A DNA stretch of 64,000 nucleotides from Thermoanaerobaculales bacterium (GTDB lineage: Bacteria; Acidobacteriota; Thermoanaerobaculia; Thermoanaerobaculales; Sulfomarinibacteraceae): assembly GCA_035358815.1 (NCBI GenBank), contig DAOPQC010000002.1, positions 632,204 through 696,203 on the forward strand. The letters are read 5' to 3'. Shown in pieces: positions 1 through 10,495 of this stretch. A program made the translations under genes and the position numbers. The notes beneath the pieces are model-generated. The model saw nothing but the letters and a program-made list of their open reading frames with translations, ran no database searches and was not told the origin of the DNA. How positions within the stretch are numbered: position 1 is the first letter of the stretch; the number at the start of each line of letters is the position of its first letter.

Positions 1-751
1 CTGAGTGTGCGGGGTCGCCGGCGATGAGGGCCGGGGCGTCGAGCTGGTAGAGCTGGTTGGCCTGGCCGGGACGCCACAGCGAGCTGTCCGCCAGCAGCTC
101 CACCCACAGGTAGGAGACGGCGTCGCGAAGGGTGCCGCGGATCCGCGCCGGGTAGTCGTTCTGCTCGATGTAGCGGGCGAGCTCGCCGATCGAGGCTTCG
201 CCCCACCGGCCGCGCTCGTGCCACACCCGGCCGTAGGCGCGGTTGGCCTCGGCCACGATCTGCTCGAGCGTCCACCGCTTGAGGTCGACCTCGTCGTCGC
301 TCGCCACCCGCTCGCGGTCGCGGATCTCCCACGAGTAGATACCCGCGTAGCTGACCAGCGACTGGGCGTAATAGAGGTCGAGCACGGCGCGCGAGACGGC
401 GTCGGACGGCCACTCAGCCTCGCGCAGGAAGCGCACCGCGGTCTCGTACCCGTGCAGGCCCATCCGAAGCTGGACCTCGGTCACCAGGGCGCGGGTCCAG
501 GCGGCGTTGTCGCCGGACGCCCGCGCGCTCTCGCGAAGCTCGGCGACCGCGGCCGCCGCAGCCTCGAGCTTCTGTTCCGACACGAGCTTGTCGATCTCCT
601 CCCAGGTCACGGTCGGGCCCTCCGGCGCGGTGATGCGCTGGCCCCCATCCTGCGGCGGCGGGGCGACGGCGTGCAAGCCCGCCGCGAGGCCGGCGAGGAC
701 AAAGGGGATGACGGCGAGGGTGAGGCGGCGGATGGTGTGCGGGTGTTGCAT
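1..751 (-). CDS. Alpha-2-macroglobulin-like large secreted protein, N-terminal part only
   Basis: The gene enters from the left edge of the window, so only its first 250 codons are visible. The product begins with MQHPHTIRRL and a hydrophobic segment like a Sec signal peptide, followed by a helical region containing WEEIDKLVSEQKLEAAAAAV and SYLWVELLADSSLWRP. I recall such N-terminal regions from very large bacterial MG2/alpha-2-macroglobulin proteins; the macroglobulin domains and thioester would lie outside the window, so this is inference. The ATG at 751 has no Shine-Dalgarno sequence but has TAAACT exactly 6 nt upstream, suggesting a leaderless message. It is divergent from the gene at 1056. 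It could be another large secreted protein; its being coding is well supported by an uninterrupted frame. Confidence 0.6.
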   Translation of the reverse strand, partial: MQHPHTIRRLTLAVIPFVLAGLAAGLHAVAPPPQDGGQRITAPEGPTVTWEEIDKLVSEQKLEAAAAAVAELRESARASGDNAAWTRALVTEVQLRMGLHGYETAVRFLREAEWPSDAVSRAVLDLYYAQSLVSYAGIYSWEIRDRERVASDDEVDLKRWTLEQIVAEANRAYGRVWHERGRWGEASIGELARYIEQNDYPARIRGTLRDAVSYLWVELLADSSLWRPGQANQLYQLDAPALIAGDPAHS

Positions 752-757
752 GGTGCC

Positions 758-763
758 AGTTTA
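758..763 (-). promoter_or_regulatory. -10 box, leaderless-type promoter
   Basis: TAAACT read on the minus strand, with a 6-nt spacer to the ATG at 751, so transcription would start at the start codon. No good -35 box is visible. Confidence 0.5.
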
Positions 764-840
764 GAGTCTTCCGGCCGTCGAGAGTTCCCGCGGGACTCGG
801 TTTGTGCCGCCACTGGCAGCCCGTCCCAACGCCTGCGTGG

Positions 841-1020
841 CCCTCCGCCGCGCCCGCTTCCGCGCCCGCTTCCGCGACTGTCCGTTCCCGTCCCAGTTCC
901 CGTCCCCGGCCTCCCTTCCGCACCCGCTTCCGCTTCCGCGCCCGAACTTCCGATCCGCGTCCGCGGGCGCCGAATCCCAGACATCGGAAGCGGGAGTGGA
1001 AGCGGAAGGGGAAGCGGGTC
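841..1020. repeat. Inverted pair of CTTCCG/CGTTCC-type hexamer arrays
   Basis: A pyrimidine-rich array of loosely repeated 6-mers (CGCTTC, CGTTCC, CGCACC variants, about 849-955) is followed by a purine-rich array of the complementary type (GGAAGC and relatives, about 983-1018). The two arms could pair into a long imperfect hairpin between divergent genes. The apparent reading frames through it are low-complexity artefacts. The same family recurs in many gaps of this window. Confidence 0.8.
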
Positions 1021-1055
1021 GACGGCGAGAAGGCGTATCATCATTCCGAGGCGAC

Positions 1056-1559
1056 ATGCGCCGCACCGCCGCTCTCCTGCTCGCCCTTGCCGCCGCCGGC
1101 GCCGCCGCGGCCGATGACGGCTTCAGCCTCGGCCTGGTGGAGCTCCCGCTCGAGGCGGTCATCGCCACCGTCGAGGCGAAGGCGGTTGCCGGTGGCGACG
1201 GCCTCGACGTCGAGATTGCCGATGACAACCGGGACGCCCTCGTCTTCCGGGCCGCTCTGACCCCGACCTCGGAGGCCGAGTTCCGGCTCGCGATGTGGAA
1301 CTCGCCGATGGGCCGCCTCTACTACGGCCGCGCCGAGGCCGAGGCCATGCTCGGCCGTGAGGGGCTGGTGCACGGCGGGCACAGCCTGGGCGTCGGCGTC
1401 GCCACCACCGCGGTCGGCGACGCCTCATCGTCGAGCCTGGGCTTTCTGGTGGACGGCGGTTCGTGGACCGAGCTCACCACGGCCGAGAAGTTCGCGGCCG
1501 CGGCCGAGGCCTCGTTCGTGGCGGCGATCCTCTACGGCCTTGTCGAGATGGCCGACTGA
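1056..1559 (+). CDS. Small secreted protein of unknown function
   Basis: This encodes 167 residues starting with a clear Sec signal peptide (MRRTAALLLALAAAGAAAAD). The mature part is a mixed alpha/beta protein with no motif I recognise and ends in LYGLVEMAD. The ATG at 1056 is preferred over an upstream in-frame start at 804 because the extension would translate the repeat array, and because GAGG lies 5 nt upstream. A TATCAT hexamer at about 1036-1041 could be its -10 box. It is convergent with the small gene ending at 1568, 8 nt away. The function is unknown. Confidence 0.7.
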   Translation: MRRTAALLLALAAAGAAAADDGFSLGLVELPLEAVIATVEAKAVAGGDGLDVEIADDNRDALVFRAALTPTSEAEFRLAMWNSPMGRLYYGRAEAEAMLGREGLVHGGHSLGVGVATTAVGDASSSSLGFLVDGGSWTELTTAEKFAAAAEASFVAAILYGLVEMAD

Positions 1560-1567
1560 GCCGGATT

Positions 1568-1918
1568 CTAGTCGCTGGCCGGCGGCCGAATGATGATCCG
1601 CGGGGTCGAGGACCCGACCGCGAACACCCTCTTGCCGGAACGCAGCGTCACCAGCACCTGGTACTCGTGGGCGCCCGGCTCGGCGTCGGGTGCCACCGTG
1701 AACGGAGTGACTGCACCTCTGGGGAGGAGCACACCCTTCAGCGGATGCGCCTCGACCAGCACTTTCTCCTCGGCGATGAACAGGGTGGCGTCGTTCGCGG
1801 TCTGGTTCTCGAACCCGATGGCCTCGCCGCGATCGACCTCGAGCCCGCCGGGATCCGCGAGCGCGTAGGCACCCGACGGCAGCTCCAGGATGTGCACCTT
1901 CCGGCCAGTAACCTGCAT
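1568..1918 (-). CDS. Small beta-rich protein, unknown function
   Basis: This encodes 116 residues with no signal peptide or membrane segment. The sequence looks all-beta (VHILELPSGAYALAD, HEYQVLVTLRSGKRVFAVG), and the spacing of strands could fit a small cupredoxin or Ig-like fold, but no copper ligand pattern is visible. The ATG at 1918 is preceded by a strong AGGAGG with 7-8 nt spacing. It lies 39 nt upstream of nothing on its own strand and follows the kinase-TPR gene (stop at 1958) in the same direction, so it may be the last gene of that transcript. I do not recognise a family. Confidence 0.6.
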   Translation of the reverse strand: MQVTGRKVHILELPSGAYALADPGGLEVDRGEAIGFENQTANDATLFIAEEKVLVEAHPLKGVLLPRGAVTPFTVAPDAEPGAHEYQVLVTLRSGKRVFAVGSSTPRIIIRPPASD

Positions 1919-1957
1919 ATCGATCCTCCTGTCTCGCGGTGCGGGCCCCGGCCGCGG

Positions 1958-4582
<2,625 letters not shown>

Positions 4583-4692
4583 ACCGCCCCCTTCACTCCG
4601 TCGCAACCGGCCGCTGCCTCGCTGGATTTCTTGAAGACAGTATCGGCCCGCCATCCGGATTCCGCAACTCGGGCGTGGCGCAACGGGGGCCG

Positions 4693-6213
4693 TCAGCCGG
4701 GCGCCGTCGGGGCGTCGGCGCCACCGGTCGAACGATCACCGCGCCGGCCCCACGATGCCGCTCGGGAGTGCTCGAGCAGCGCCGCGACCGTGGGCAAGGC
4801 CCTCGCGGTGGCCATCAGCTGGTAGCCGAAGACCCCCTTCGCGAGCAGGATCGCGAGCCCGTTGAGCCGCACCAGCGCGCGTCCCAGCCAGCCGTCGCCG
4901 AGCGCCTTCGGGAAGGGCGCCGGCACGGCCGTCACCTCCTCGACCCGGTAGCCGTACTGGCCGAGCAGGCGCTCGAGCGAGCGCACCGTGAACAGCCGGC
5001 GATGGGTGAGGTCGAGGATGCCCTCGCGGCCGTACTCGAAGCCGCCCGCGAGCAGCCGCAGCCGCACCGGCAGGAAGGCGACGTTCGGCACGCTGACCAC
5101 GATCTTCGGCCGGGTCGCCCCGGGGAGCCGGCGCAGGGCGGTGAGGAAGGCCTCGGGCGAGTGCAGGTGCTCGAGGATGTCGAGCAGCAGCACCACGTCG
5201 AAGCCGGCGAGGTCGACTGCCGGCGGCCCCTGGTCGAGATCGTGGCGGGTGAAGCCGGCCAGGCCCGGCGCCTCGCCGGGGTCGAGGTCATCGACCCCGT
5301 GCACGGTGCAACCCTTGCGGGCGAGCTCTGCCGCGAGCAGGCCGCGGCCGCAGCCCAGGTCGAGCACCCGCGATCCGGCGGGCACCCGCTCGATCGCCAT
5401 CGAGTGGGACGACCGGTAGCCGAGCTTGAGGCCGTAGATCTCGGCCGGGCCCCGGAGGTCGTACTTGCGCTGGTAGAGGACGCCGAGATCGTGGACCCGG
5501 CTGGCGAGGGTGGTTCGCACGACGTTGAAAGCGTAGGAGATGCCGTTGACGTGGCAGATCTCGTCGCCGTAGTACACCGGGATCGGGAGCTCCACGATGC
5601 GGAAGCCCTTGCGCAGCAACTGGATGAGGATCTCGGTGTCGAAGTGGAAGTCGCTGGTGTCGAGGTCGAACGGGATCTGGCGCAGGGCGTCGACCGAGTA
5701 CACCCGGTAGCCGGAGTGGAACTCCGACATCCGGGTTCCGAGCAGCCGGTTCTGCAGCCAGGTGAGGACCCGGTTGCCAACCAGCTTGTACAGGGGCATG
5801 CCGCCCGACAGCGCCGCCCGCGGCGACACCATGCGCGTGCCCATGACCGCGTCCGCCTCGCCGTCGAGGACCGGACGGACGAGCTGGTCGAGCTTCTCCG
5901 GCGCGTACTGGCCGTCGCCGTGGAGCAGTGCGACGGCGTCGAAGCCGCGCTCGATCGCGTACTGGTAGCCGAGCTTCTGGTTGCCGCCGTAGCCCTGGTT
6001 GACCGGGTTGAAGAGCACCTCGATGTCGCGGCCCGGGTGCCGCCGCTCGTAGTCGAGGCCGACCTCGAAGGTCCGGTCCTGGGAGGCGTCGTCTATGATG
6101 AGAACGCGCGTGCCGTGCGCCCAGACCGACTCCGGTATCCGATCGAGGACCTCCCCGAGGGTGCGGCCGGCGTTGTACGCGACGATGAAGATCAGGAGGC
6201 GGCGGGAGCCCAC
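4693..6213 (-). CDS. Family 2 glycosyltransferase fused to a class I methyltransferase
   Basis: This protein has 506 residues and two enzymatic halves. Residues 1-230 are a GT2 domain of the dolichyl-phosphate-mannose-synthase type (IFIVAYNAGRTLGEVLDRIP, VLIIDDASQDRT, LHGDGQY as the DxD-like metal site, and GYRVYS). About residues 270-440 are a SAM-dependent methyltransferase (VLDLGCGRGLLAAELARKG, then LLLDILEHLHSPEAFL). No transmembrane pair is obvious. It could transfer and methylate sugars on a lipid carrier or surface glycan, but the substrate is unknown. The start is GTG with TAATCT exactly 6 nt upstream, hence probably leaderless. It is divergent, by 50 nt, from a GT-C-like membrane protein. 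Confidence 0.88.
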   Translation of the reverse strand: MGSRRLLIFIVAYNAGRTLGEVLDRIPESVWAHGTRVLIIDDASQDRTFEVGLDYERRHPGRDIEVLFNPVNQGYGGNQKLGYQYAIERGFDAVALLHGDGQYAPEKLDQLVRPVLDGEADAVMGTRMVSPRAALSGGMPLYKLVGNRVLTWLQNRLLGTRMSEFHSGYRVYSVDALRQIPFDLDTSDFHFDTEILIQLLRKGFRIVELPIPVYYGDEICHVNGISYAFNVVRTTLASRVHDLGVLYQRKYDLRGPAEIYGLKLGYRSSHSMAIERVPAGSRVLDLGCGRGLLAAELARKGCTVHGVDDLDPGEAPGLAGFTRHDLDQGPPAVDLAGFDVVLLLDILEHLHSPEAFLTALRRLPGATRPKIVVSVPNVAFLPVRLRLLAGGFEYGREGILDLTHRRLFTVRSLERLLGQYGYRVEEVTAVPAPFPKALGDGWLGRALVRLNGLAILLAKGVFGYQLMATARALPTVAALLEHSRAASWGRRGDRSTGGADAPTAPG

Positions 6214-6219
6214 CCCGTG

Positions 6220-6225
6220 AGATTA
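6220..6225 (-). promoter_or_regulatory. -10 box, leaderless-type promoter
   Basis: TAATCT on the minus strand with a 6-nt spacer to the GTG start at 6213. The -35 region is weak. Confidence 0.5.
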
Positions 6226-6263
6226 GCAGAGGCGAGGCGATCGCTGATCTGGCGGGCGGCCTG

Positions 6264-8042
6264 GTGATCGACCTGCACGCCGCCGGGGCCGTGGCCGCCA
6301 CCGTCGCGCTGGCCGGTGGCATCGGCGAACTCGGCCGCCGGCTCGGCGGCGGCTCCCTGGCCGCGCGCTGGGTTCGCGGCTGGACCTCGCTGTGGTGGTT
6401 GACGGCGGCCACCGCACAGCTCGTGAGCCCGGCGGCGGCGGCGGTGGCCGGCAGCCTGGTGGTGCTCGCCGCATTCGCCGCCTGGGGCTACCGCGAGCGC
6501 CACGAAGCCCGGCCGTGGCTGGTTGGCGGGGCGGCGGTGGCCTCCGGGGCCCCGCTCATCCTGTGCCCGCCGGTGTTCTACGACGCCCTGGTCTACCACC
6601 TCGGGCTGCCCTGGAGCTGGCTGGTCAACGGCAGCTTCGATCCGGCCCCGCACCACGTGTTCAGCCACTTCCCCGTCGCCGGCCAGGCGGTGTTCCTGAT
6701 CCCGGTCGGCTGGGGGCTGCCCGAGGCGGCGGCGGGCCTGCACTGGATGTGCCTGTGCGTCACCCTGGCGGCGGTCGCGCGGCTGGCGCAGCGGCTCGGG
6801 GCAGGCCGCTGGTCTGTCCTCGCTCCCCTGCTGCTGGTCGGTTGCTGGCACATGCTGTGGATCGCCAGCCAGGCGGCAGTCGACCTCCTGGTCACGGTCG
6901 CGATCGTCGCCGCGCTGGAGGCGCTCACCGCCGAGCCCGGACCGCGCTGGCTCGACCTCGGCCTCGCGTGCGGCCTGGCTGCGGCGACCAAGTTCCCGGC
7001 CGCGGTCCCGCTGGCGGCGGTGATGCTGGCCGCGGTCCTGTTCTACCCGCATCGCTGGCGGCGGATCGGGATCTCCGCCGCAGTCGCGGTGGCGGCGGCC
7101 TCCTTCGTCCCGGTGCGCAACCTGGTCACCACCGGCAATCCCGTCTACCCGCTGCTGTGGCCGCTCTTCGGCGGCAGCGGCTGGAGCGCCCGCGACGACG
7201 CCCGCTGGACCGGCCTCGTGCACGAGGGTGTCCACGGCCTGGCGTCGCTGCCGTCGGGGCTGGTCCGCCTGGTGCGGCCGCCCGAAGGGCTCGGCTGGTG
7301 GGTCGTGGTGGCGGCGGCGCTCGCGGCCTGGGCGACGGTGCGGGCCGGCGAGGGGGCCCGCGGCCGACGCCTGGTCGCCGCTGCCGCGGCGCTCGGCCTT
7401 GGCGGCTGGCTCGTCACCTCCCAGACCGCACGCTACGCGTTTCCGGTCGCCGCCCTGCTCGCGGCGCTCGCCGCGGCCGGCGCGAGCCGGCTCCCGCGGG
7501 GGGCCGCGGCCGCCACCGCGCTGGCGGTCGCAGCGACCGTCGGGCTCGGCCTCGCCGATCTCGGCCGGCTCACCCTGGGCCGGCTGCAGGTCCACCGCCT
7601 GTGGACCGGCGAGGCGAGCCGCGAGGAGTGGCGCCATCGGGTCACGGTGAACGACCCGCTGCCCGCCTACCGGGCCGCCGAGGCCGCCCTCCATGGCTCG
7701 GCGCGGCTCCTGGTGGTCGGCGACGGCCGCTCGTGGGGCTGCGGCGTGCCGCACCACGTCAGCTCGTCCTACGACCTGCAGCTGATCCAGGAGTGGGTCG
7801 AGGGGGCGGCGGATGCCGAGCAGGTGGCGCGCACCGCGGCCGCCGAGGGCTGGTCCCACCTGCTGATCAACTGGGGCGAGCTCGAGCGGCTGGGCGGGCC
7901 GGACTTCCAGGTGCTGCGCTGGCAGTCGGCCGCCGACGAGCAGCGATGGCAGTCCTTTCTCGGCCAGTGGACGGTGCCGCTCGCGGTGCACCCGCCGTGC
8001 GAGCTGCGCGCCATCCGCCCTCCCAACCGGCCGAGGGGATAG
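6264..8042 (+). CDS. Polytopic membrane protein, GT-C glycosyltransferase-like
   Basis: This encodes 592 residues from a GTG start. It has about ten hydrophobic segments in the first 430 residues, an acidic residue in an early loop (FYDALVYHLGLPWSWL) and an aromatic-rich loop with FSHFPVAGQAVF, followed by a soluble C-terminal domain (LVVGDGRSWGCGVPHH onward). This layout resembles GT-C enzymes that use polyprenyl-phosphate sugars (PMT/ArnT-like), but I cannot see a diagnostic catalytic motif. It is divergent from the GT2-methyltransferase gene, so the pair may share a glycan pathway. The start is not well fixed: there is no strong ribosome binding site. The 3' end runs into GGAT-rich tandem repeat DNA right after the stop. 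Confidence 0.75.
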   Translation: MIDLHAAGAVAATVALAGGIGELGRRLGGGSLAARWVRGWTSLWWLTAATAQLVSPAAAAVAGSLVVLAAFAAWGYRERHEARPWLVGGAAVASGAPLILCPPVFYDALVYHLGLPWSWLVNGSFDPAPHHVFSHFPVAGQAVFLIPVGWGLPEAAAGLHWMCLCVTLAAVARLAQRLGAGRWSVLAPLLLVGCWHMLWIASQAAVDLLVTVAIVAALEALTAEPGPRWLDLGLACGLAAATKFPAAVPLAAVMLAAVLFYPHRWRRIGISAAVAVAAASFVPVRNLVTTGNPVYPLLWPLFGGSGWSARDDARWTGLVHEGVHGLASLPSGLVRLVRPPEGLGWWVVVAAALAAWATVRAGEGARGRRLVAAAAALGLGGWLVTSQTARYAFPVAALLAALAAAGASRLPRGAAAATALAVAATVGLGLADLGRLTLGRLQVHRLWTGEASREEWRHRVTVNDPLPAYRAAEAALHGSARLLVVGDGRSWGCGVPHHVSSSYDLQLIQEWVEGAADAEQVARTAAAEGWSHLLINWGELERLGGPDFQVLRWQSAADEQRWQSFLGQWTVPLAVHPPCELRAIRPPNRPRG

Positions 8043-8420
8043 GATGTAGGATCTAGGAGCGAGTCCCCCCGTCTCCGTGCCCGTGCCCGTCTCCGTCTCC
8101 GTCTCGGCTTCTGCTTCCGCGCCCGCTTTCGCAACCGTGCCCGACGCGCGACGTGACGCACCCACCGAGTCGGCATCTCGACAGCCGAACCGCAGAGGAC
8201 GCAGAGCGCGCGGAGCGCAGTCGGACGGTCTCTTCCGCGATGCTCTCTGCGGTCTCTGCGATCTCCGCGTTCTGATGAGCTGGATGGGTTCTGCAGATCC
8301 TGGCCTCGGGGTGGGTTCGGCCACGCTTCCCGTTCCCGATCCCGTTCCTGCTTGTCACGGCGGAGCCGAAGGCGAAGCCGGATTCCCGTTCCCGGTGTGT
8401 CGGCGGGGAGGAAGGCTCGC
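8043..8420. repeat. Composite intergenic repeat region
   Basis: This gap between convergent genes is made of repeat modules. At 8041-8060 there are GGATGTA/GGATCTA units. At 8079-8143 there is a pyrimidine hexamer array. ACCGCAGAG (8189-8197) and CTCTGCGGT (8245-8253) form an inverted repeat with similar sequence extending on both sides. A second array at 8328-8350 and the TGTCACGGCG...GAAGCCGG core (8351-8382) with trailing CCCGTTCCCG close the region. No gene is evident. Confidence 0.8.
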
Positions 8421-9746
8421 TCAGCGCTCGAGCCCCTTGATCCGCTTGCGGACCGCCTTGGCCTCCTTCGACCGGCCCTCCGCGTCGAGCAGGCCCGCCT
8501 GGCGCGTGAGCACCGGCTCGAGCCGTGGGTCGTCGGCGGGCCAGGCGGTGCCGATCCGCTCGAGCAGCCGGGTGTTGACGGCCAGCGCCTCCGCCGTCCG
8601 CCCCGCCTCGGCCAGCAGGTAGGCGAGCGCATCCTCTGCCAGCAGCGACCGCTCGAGGTCGTCATCGCCAACCGCATCGCACACCCGGCGCTGCCAGTCG
8701 GCTGCCCTGCCGGCGTCGCCCATCATCGCCGCCGTGCGCGCCAGGCGGTCCAGCGTCTCGACGCGGGCCGGATCGCCGGCGACCAGCGTCTGGTCCTGGC
8801 GATCGAGCAGCGCCTCGAGCCTCCGATCGGCCTCGGCAAGCTCCACCTGGTCGCCGGCTACCGTCAGCAGCTCGGAGAAGCTCGCCGGCCCGCGCCGCAC
8901 CCGCAGCCAGGAGACATCCGCCAGAATCTGATCGACCGCCAGCGGCACGACCTCGCCGGCGCCGGCAACCGCCGCCGCCCGAGTGGCGAGGCGCTCGGCC
9001 AGCTCCACCTCGCCGTTGGCGAGCGCGGTCGAGGCCGCGGCGGCCAGCATGTCCACCGCGCCACCCAGCTCGCCGGCCTGGCGCGCCGCGACCGCCTGCT
9101 CGAGCAGCCCCTCGGCGGCCTGCGGCGCGCCGTGCAGGATCTCCATCTCGGCAAGCGTCTCGAGCTGGTGGGTGCGCTCGACGCCGGCCGCATCCTCGTC
9201 CGTTGCGAGCGCGGCGACCGCTTCGCGCTGCAGCCGCAGCGCCTCCTCGTGGTGCTGCTGGAGGGCCTCCATGCGCGAGAGCATCGACAGCACCCGCCAG
9301 CGCTGGCCGGCGTCGGCGACCTGGGCCTGCTCGGCGATCTCCAGGTACCTGCGCAGGCTGTCGCGGGCCTGCGGGAGGTCGCCCACCGCCTGGCTCGAGC
9401 GCGCCACCGCGAGCAGGGCGTGGAGCAGCACCGGTGAGCTGTCGCCGAACGCGTGCTCCTCGGCCGCGAGCAGCAGCAGGTAGGTCGACTGCGCCTCGCC
9501 GTCTCGCTGCGCCTCCTCGTAGAACCGGCCGAGGTTGTACAGGCTCTGTTCGAGCCGCCGGCTCTCAGGCGGCTCCGACTGAGCGATGTCCAGCGCGGCC
9601 CGGAACTCGCGCTCCGCGCGCGCCTGGTCGCCGGTGCGGAAGGCCCACTCGCCGGCCGTGGTGTGCTGCTGCCAGGCGTCCTGCGCAGCTGCCGGGACCG
9701 CCATGGCCGCGACGAGGATCAGCGCGATCACGAGCTGGCGACTCAT
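8421..9746 (-). CDS. Secreted TPR-repeat protein
   Basis: This encodes 441 residues with a Sec signal peptide (MSRQLVIALILVAAMAVPAAAQ) and then almost entirely helical repeats consistent with tetratricopeptide units (AEREFRAALDIAQ, SLYNLGRFYEEAQRDGEA, ARDSLRRYLEIAEQA). There is no catalytic domain or membrane anchor after the signal, so it is probably a periplasmic scaffold or interaction protein. The ATG at 9746 has AGGGG 7 nt upstream. It stands alone between a repeat-filled gap and a hexamer array. The partner is unknown. Confidence 0.75.
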   Translation of the reverse strand: MSRQLVIALILVAAMAVPAAAQDAWQQHTTAGEWAFRTGDQARAEREFRAALDIAQSEPPESRRLEQSLYNLGRFYEEAQRDGEAQSTYLLLLAAEEHAFGDSSPVLLHALLAVARSSQAVGDLPQARDSLRRYLEIAEQAQVADAGQRWRVLSMLSRMEALQQHHEEALRLQREAVAALATDEDAAGVERTHQLETLAEMEILHGAPQAAEGLLEQAVAARQAGELGGAVDMLAAAASTALANGEVELAERLATRAAAVAGAGEVVPLAVDQILADVSWLRVRRGPASFSELLTVAGDQVELAEADRRLEALLDRQDQTLVAGDPARVETLDRLARTAAMMGDAGRAADWQRRVCDAVGDDDLERSLLAEDALAYLLAEAGRTAEALAVNTRLLERIGTAWPADDPRLEPVLTRQAGLLDAEGRSKEAKAVRKRIKGLER

Positions 9747-9783
9747 CGTATACCCCTGTCGCCAGGATACCCGAGCTTCTCCC

Positions 9784-9826
9784 CTCGCTCCCGTCCCCGT
9801 CCCCGTTCCCGTCCCCGTTCCCGAGC
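9784..9826. repeat. CGTCCC/CGTTCC hexamer array
   Basis: About seven consecutive 6-mers of the CCCGTC/CCCGTT type fill the short gap between the TPR gene and the YhhN gene. They are the same family as the arrays at 841, 19764 and 51797. Confidence 0.8.
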
Positions 9827-9831
9827 ATTCC

Positions 9832-10458
9832 TCAAACCGACATCGCGATCAGCACCTGCCCCGCGTAGTAGAGCGGCAGCCCGATCGCGCGGTTGAGGAG
9901 CTCGGCCTTGACGAAGCGGTGCCGCGCGACCGCCAGGTCCGAGACGTAGAACAGGAGCGCCCCGGCGGCGACGGTCCACGACATGGCGCCGGCCCGGGCG
10001 ACCCCGATCGCCCCCCACACCATCACCGAGATCACGACGATGTAGGCCGCGACCGGCAGCCGCCGCCGTCCCAGGTGCGGCCACAGCCAGCGCAGCACGG
10101 CCGCCGCGAACGGCGCCAGCGCCAGCAACGCCAGCCGCGGCCACGCGGCCGGCGGCAGCGCGGTCGCGAACGCGCCGATGTAGGCGCAGCGGCCGAGCAG
10201 GAAGGCGAGCAGTCCGATGTCGAAGGAGCGGCCGTGACCGAGCAGCAGCAGGTCGCCGGCGGCGCACAGCGCGAGCCCCGCCACCACCCAGGCCCCGCTG
10301 GCGCCGGCCCCCTCCCAGCGCAGCCCGCCCAGTGCGACGAAGCACAACGAGGCGGCAGCCTTGGACGCGATCTCCAGGGCGCGATCGCCGCGACGGATTG
10401 CCGCCACCAGCGACGCCACCGCTGCTGCCGTGACCGCCACCAGACTGGTCTCGAGCAT
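9832..10458 (-). CDS. YhhN family membrane protein (lysoplasmalogenase-like)
   Basis: This encodes 208 residues with about eight hydrophobic segments spread over the full length. The C-terminal signature (ALLFYVSDLAVARHRF, then LNRAIGLPLYYAGQVLIA) and the conserved GDLLLLGHGRSFDIGLLAFLLGR stretch match the YhhN/TMEM86 family, whose characterised members hydrolyse the vinyl-ether bond of lysoplasmalogens. Activity here is inferred from the family only. The ATG at 10458 has a GGAAG-type site upstream. It is 37 nt downstream of the AIR-HAD gene stop and probably in the same leftward transcript. Confidence 0.8.
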   Translation of the reverse strand: MLETSLVAVTAAAVASLVAAIRRGDRALEIASKAAASLCFVALGGLRWEGAGASGAWVVAGLALCAAGDLLLLGHGRSFDIGLLAFLLGRCAYIGAFATALPPAAWPRLALLALAPFAAAVLRWLWPHLGRRRLPVAAYIVVISVMVWGAIGVARAGAMSWTVAAGALLFYVSDLAVARHRFVKAELLNRAIGLPLYYAGQVLIAMSV

Positions 10459-10495
10459 GCTTCCGTTCCCCCTCGATCGCGATCTCGCCCGGCGG

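Noticed and set aside
5..1117. Plus-strand frame of 370 codons at the left edge
   Set aside because: It is antisense to the macroglobulin-like gene and continues through the hexamer array; its translation is Arg/Pro-rich.
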